Part shown: in pieces, positions 3,875 through 6,230 of the stretch | How the letters are laid out: every line of letters begins with the position of its first letter | Numbering within the stretch: position 1 is the first letter of the stretch | Source of the DNA: Halobacteriales archaeon SW_9_67_24 | Lineage (GTDB): Archaea > Halobacteriota > Halobacteria > Halobacteriales > Halococcaceae | Assembly: GCA_003022685.1 (NCBI GenBank) | Contig: PXSV01000090.1 | Location: 1-6,230, forward strand | DNA length: 6,230 bases | Direction: 5' to 3' | Program-made: the position numbers and the translations under genes | The notes under the pieces: generated by a model | Told to the model about the DNA's origin: nothing | Seen by the model: only the letters and a program-made list of their open reading frames with translations | Databases searched by the model: none

Positions 3875-6052
3875 TTACTCGCCGTTCTCTTGGGCGTCGA
3901 CGACCGCGACGCCGGCGAGGTTCACGATGTCCTTCACCTCGTCGCCACGCTGGAGGACGTGAACGGGTTTGTCCATTCCCACCAACATTGGGCCGATCGC
4001 TTCCGCGCCGCCGAGGCGCTGGAGGAGCTTGTACCCGATGTTGCCGGCCTCCAAGTTCGGGAAGACGAGGACGTTCGCCGGCCCGTCGAGTTCGGCGAAG
4101 TCGTAGGTCCCAGCGAGCATCTCTTCGACGACGGCGGTGTCGGCCTGCATCTCGCCATCGACCGGGAACTCCACGGTCGGATCCTCGCGGAGCATCCCCG
4201 CGGCGCGGCGGGGTTTCCGGGTGCCCTCGTTCTCGACGCTGCCGAAGTCCGAATACGAGAGCAGGGCGGCCCGAGGGTCGACGTTGAACCGGCGGGCGAG
4301 GTCGGCGGTGTGGCGCGTGATCTCGGCGAGCACGTCCTCGTCGGGGTCCTGGTTCACGGTCGCGTCCGCACAGAACACCACCTTGTTCTTGAACGCGAGC
4401 ATATACACCCCGGCGGCGTACTCGGCGTCGTCGGCGGTCCCGATCAGCTGGAGCGGCGGGCGGAGTGCCGAGGGATAGTCGTGGGTCAACCCCGTCAACA
4501 TCGCGTCTGCGTCGCCCATCTCGACCATCACGCTACCGAGGGAGTTCTCCTCACCGGCGAGGTCCGCGGCCTCGGTTCGCGTGACGCCCTTTCGCTTCCG
4601 GAGATCGTGGATCCGGCCGGCGTACGGTTCGAGATCGTCCTCGCGCGGGTCGACGATCTCGGGCTCGAAGTCGAGACCGAGGGTCTCCATGTTCTCCCAG
4701 ATCAGCTCGCGATTCCCGATCAGTACCGGGGTGGCGATCCCCTGCTCCAAAATCTGGTGGGCCGCACGGATCATCTTCTCGTCGTCGCCCTCCGCGAGCA
4801 CCACCCGCTTCGGATCGGCCTTCGCCTTGTTCAACACGACCCGCATCATCTCGCGTGACTTGCCGAGCCTGGCTTCGAGCTCCTCGACGTACGCCGCCGT
4901 GTCGATCTCCGTCCGGGCCGCGCCGCTCTCGATCGCCGCCCGTGCCACGGCGGGCGTGACCTCGAACAGGACTCGGGGATCGACGGGTTTCGGGATGATG
5001 TAGTCGGGACCGTACTGGAGGGGCTGGTCGCCATAGGCTTTCACCACGGCGTCGGGCACGTCCTGGCGAGCGAGTTCGGCGAGCGCTTCCGCGGCGGCGA
5101 CCTTCATCGCCTCGTTGATCTCGGTCGCACGCACGTCGAGTGCGCCCCGGAAGATGAACGGGAACCCGAGCACGTTGTTGACCTGGTTCGGGTAATCGGA
5201 GCGCCCGGTCGCCATGATCACCGTATCGTCGCGCGCGGCTTTGGCCTGCTCGTAGCCGATCTCGGGGTCGGGGTTCGCCATCGCAAACACGATCGGATCG
5301 CTCGCCATTGAGCGCACCATCTCCTCGTCGACGATCCCGCCGACCGAGAGCCCCACGAACACGTCCGCACCGGCCATCGCGTCCGCGAGGTCGCCTTCGG
5401 GAACATCGCGGGCGAACTCCCGTTTGAACTCGTTGACGTCGCCGCGCTCGGCGCGCTCCTCGGTGATGATCCCCGAGGAGTCACACATGGTGATGTTTTC
5501 TTTCCGTGCGCCGAGCGAGACGTAGAACCGGGCGGTGGCGATCGCGCTCGCGCCGGCCCCCGAGAACACGATGTCGAGGTCGGCGAGGTCCTTGCCGGCG
5601 ATGTCGACGGCGTTCAGGAGGGCAGCCCCGGAGATGATCGCGGTCCCATGTTGATCGTCGTGAAAGACCGGGATCGAGACCGACTCCTTCAGGCTCCCCT
5701 CGATCTCGAAGCACTCGGGAGCGCTGATGTCCTCCAGATTGATGCCGCCGAAGGTGGGCTCCATCGCTTCGACGGTTTTGCCCTCCATCACGGGTTTCGC
5801 GGCCTGTGCGCCGATGTCCCCCAGCCCGAGCACCGCCGAACCGTTCGAGATCACGCCCACCATGTTGCCCTTCGCGGTGTAGGTGTAGGCGTCGTCGGGA
5901 TCGGCGGCGATCTCCTCGCAGGGCGCGGCCACACCCGGCGAGTACGCGAGCGAGAGGTCGCGCTGGGTGTTCGTGGGCTTGGTGGTCGAAATCTCGATCT
6001 TGCCCGGCGGCTCCTCGCGGTGGTAGTCGAGCGAGTCCTCGTCGAGTCCCAT
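3875..6052 (-). CDS. maeB: NADP-type malic enzyme with C-terminal phosphotransacetylase-like domain (MaeB), internal deletion in malic domain
   Basis: Malic enzyme decarboxylates malate oxidatively to pyruvate and CO2, usually making NADPH. The product is 725 aa from ATG 6052. The malic domain shows the catalytic Tyr37 (AYSPGVAAP), Lys92 (VMEGK), metal ligands Glu107-Asp108 (GINLEDI) and Asp133 (FHDDQHGTA). The cofactor domain has GAGASA (165-170), CDSSGII (190-196), ANPDPE and TGRSDYPNQVNN (282-293). From about residue 400 a phosphotransacetylase-like domain begins (KRVVLAEGDDE) and runs to the end; in E. coli MaeB this domain is regulatory and binds acetyl-CoA. Between Lys92 and EPTFGG only five residues occur, where E. 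coli MaeB has 32. The block containing FAxIDVFDIE is therefore missing (about 27 codons, in frame, junction near 5776/5777). Adding it back gives about 752 aa, close to the E. coli protein's 759. The family call is certain; activity as written is doubtful. The gene stands alone with its own promoter. Confidence 0.93.
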   Translation of the reverse strand: MGLDEDSLDYHREEPPGKIEISTTKPTNTQRDLSLAYSPGVAAPCEEIAADPDDAYTYTAKGNMVGVISNGSAVLGLGDIGAQAAKPVMEGKTVEAMEPTFGGINLEDISAPECFEIEGSLKESVSIPVFHDDQHGTAIISGAALLNAVDIAGKDLADLDIVFSGAGASAIATARFYVSLGARKENITMCDSSGIITEERAERGDVNEFKREFARDVPEGDLADAMAGADVFVGLSVGGIVDEEMVRSMASDPIVFAMANPDPEIGYEQAKAARDDTVIMATGRSDYPNQVNNVLGFPFIFRGALDVRATEINEAMKVAAAEALAELARQDVPDAVVKAYGDQPLQYGPDYIIPKPVDPRVLFEVTPAVARAAIESGAARTEIDTAAYVEELEARLGKSREMMRVVLNKAKADPKRVVLAEGDDEKMIRAAHQILEQGIATPVLIGNRELIWENMETLGLDFEPEIVDPREDDLEPYAGRIHDLRKRKGVTRTEAADLAGEENSLGSVMVEMGDADAMLTGLTHDYPSALRPPLQLIGTADDAEYAAGVYMLAFKNKVVFCADATVNQDPDEDVLAEITRHTADLARRFNVDPRAALLSYSDFGSVENEGTRKPRRAAGMLREDPTVEFPVDGEMQADTAVVEEMLAGTYDFAELDGPANVLVFPNLEAGNIGYKLLQRLGGAEAIGPMLVGMDKPVHVLQRGDEVKDIVNLAGVAVVDAQENGE

Positions 6053-6074
6053 ACCCGCCCTGTTCGGCCGAAGG

Positions 6075-6080
6075 TAAAAA
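6075..6080 (-). promoter_or_regulatory. TATA-like box for leaderless maeB transcript
   Basis: On the minus strand this reads TTTTTA in gcTTTTTAcc. It is centred about 25-26 bases upstream of the A of the maeB ATG (6052). No Shine-Dalgarno sequence is seen in the 22 bases between box and ATG. Spacing and composition fit a haloarchaeal leaderless promoter and support the chosen start. Confidence 0.6.
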
Positions 6081-6171
6081 GCGTACTCGAAAGCGGATTT
6101 CGACGATCGACGAACACGAGTGCTCGAACTCCACGAACCACGGGGATCGGGCGAGCGAAGCGCGCCTGGCG

Positions 6172-6194
6172 TCTCGACGAGCGTAGCGAGTCGA
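6172..6194. repeat. Short inverted repeat around an AGCGTAGCGAG core
   Basis: ctcgac at its left end pairs with gtcgag at its right end (6-base stem) around the core gagcgtagcga. The same core occurs in reverse complement at about 3788-3804. It belongs to the family of short palindromic haloarchaeal spacer repeats. Confidence 0.4.
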
Positions 6195-6198
6195 GGCT

Positions 6199-6219
6199 CA
6201 GGAGAGCGTTGCTCTCCTG
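6199..6219. repeat. Perfect 9-bp hairpin with 3-base loop
   Basis: caggagagc (6199-6207) pairs perfectly with gctctcctg (6211-6219) around the loop gtt. It lies about 147 bases upstream of maeB and overlaps the 15-base inverted-repeat arm by four bases. It could be the terminator of a gene beyond the right edge or simply part of the interspersed repeat; there is no adjacent T-tract. Confidence 0.45.
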
Positions 6220-6230
6220 GCGGATGAAGG
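6216..6230 (-). repeat. Right arm of the 15-base inverted repeat flanking maeB
   Basis: cctggcggatgaagg is the exact reverse complement of 3810-3824. It is cut by the window end, so its true length is unknown. With the left arm it brackets maeB and its promoter. Confidence 0.5.

Noticed and set aside
3706..4287. 193-codon open frame starting MKNPRLLTPFARG
   Set aside because: It begins in the repeat-rich spacer and runs antisense into maeB. Pro/Arg-rich translation of repeats, with no upstream signal.
3890..4858. 322-codon open frame on the plus strand
   Set aside because: It is antisense to the phosphotransacetylase-like domain of maeB and has no family-like motif. Long antisense frames are common in GC-rich haloarchaeal genes.
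3810..6230. Transposon or integrated element bounded by the 15-base inverted repeat
   Set aside because: The cargo is the housekeeping gene maeB with its own promoter. There is no transposase or integrase, no target duplication is visible, and the flanking modules are not mirror-ordered.

Overview
The window looks like the chromosome of a halophilic archaeon (class Halobacteria). The evidence is high GC, very Asp/Glu-rich predicted proteins, T-rich boxes about 26-28 bases upstream of start codons with almost no leader (leaderless transcripts), and a typically haloarchaeal gene set. A Halococcus-like genus is possible from the style of the intergenic repeats, but that is only a guess. No mobile element, CRISPR array, rRNA or tRNA is visible.

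Layout. Positions 1-1170 (+): a tryptophanase/tyrosine phenol-lyase family gene (tnaA) cut off at its 5' end by the window edge. Positions 1142-1633 (-): archaemetzincin (amzA), convergent with tnaA and overlapping its last codons. Positions 1673-2087 (+): a UPF0146-family gene, divergent from amzA and split between two frames. Positions 2084-3022 (+): a HAD-superfamily phosphatase-like domain, starting on a GTGA overlap with the UPF0146 stop. Positions 3023-3635 (+): F420H2:NADP oxidoreductase (npdG), in the same open frame as the HAD gene with no stop between them and with a frame break near its C-terminus. Positions 3636-3874: a gene-free, repeat-rich spacer. Positions 3875-6052 (-): a MaeB-type malic enzyme with a phosphotransacetylase-like C-terminal domain. 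Positions 6053-6230: the maeB promoter and more repeats.

Functionally this is core metabolism rather than a defence or mobile system. Tryptophanase releases pyruvate, ammonia and indole. Malic enzyme yields pyruvate and NADPH. NpdG exchanges hydride between NADP(H) and coenzyme F420. UPF0146, HAD and npdG run in one direction and probably form a transcription unit, with npdG also carrying its own promoter-like box.

The real oddity is damage. Four genes lack short conserved blocks when compared with remembered family members: the C-terminal CxxC of amzA, about 15-20 codons of UPF0146 (out of frame), about 17 codons of npdG (out of frame) and about 27 codons of maeB (in frame). The HAD gene also has no stop of its own. 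Either this is a decaying or rearranged locus, or the assembly has dropped short segments. I cannot decide between these from sequence alone. I found no convincing new biological system.
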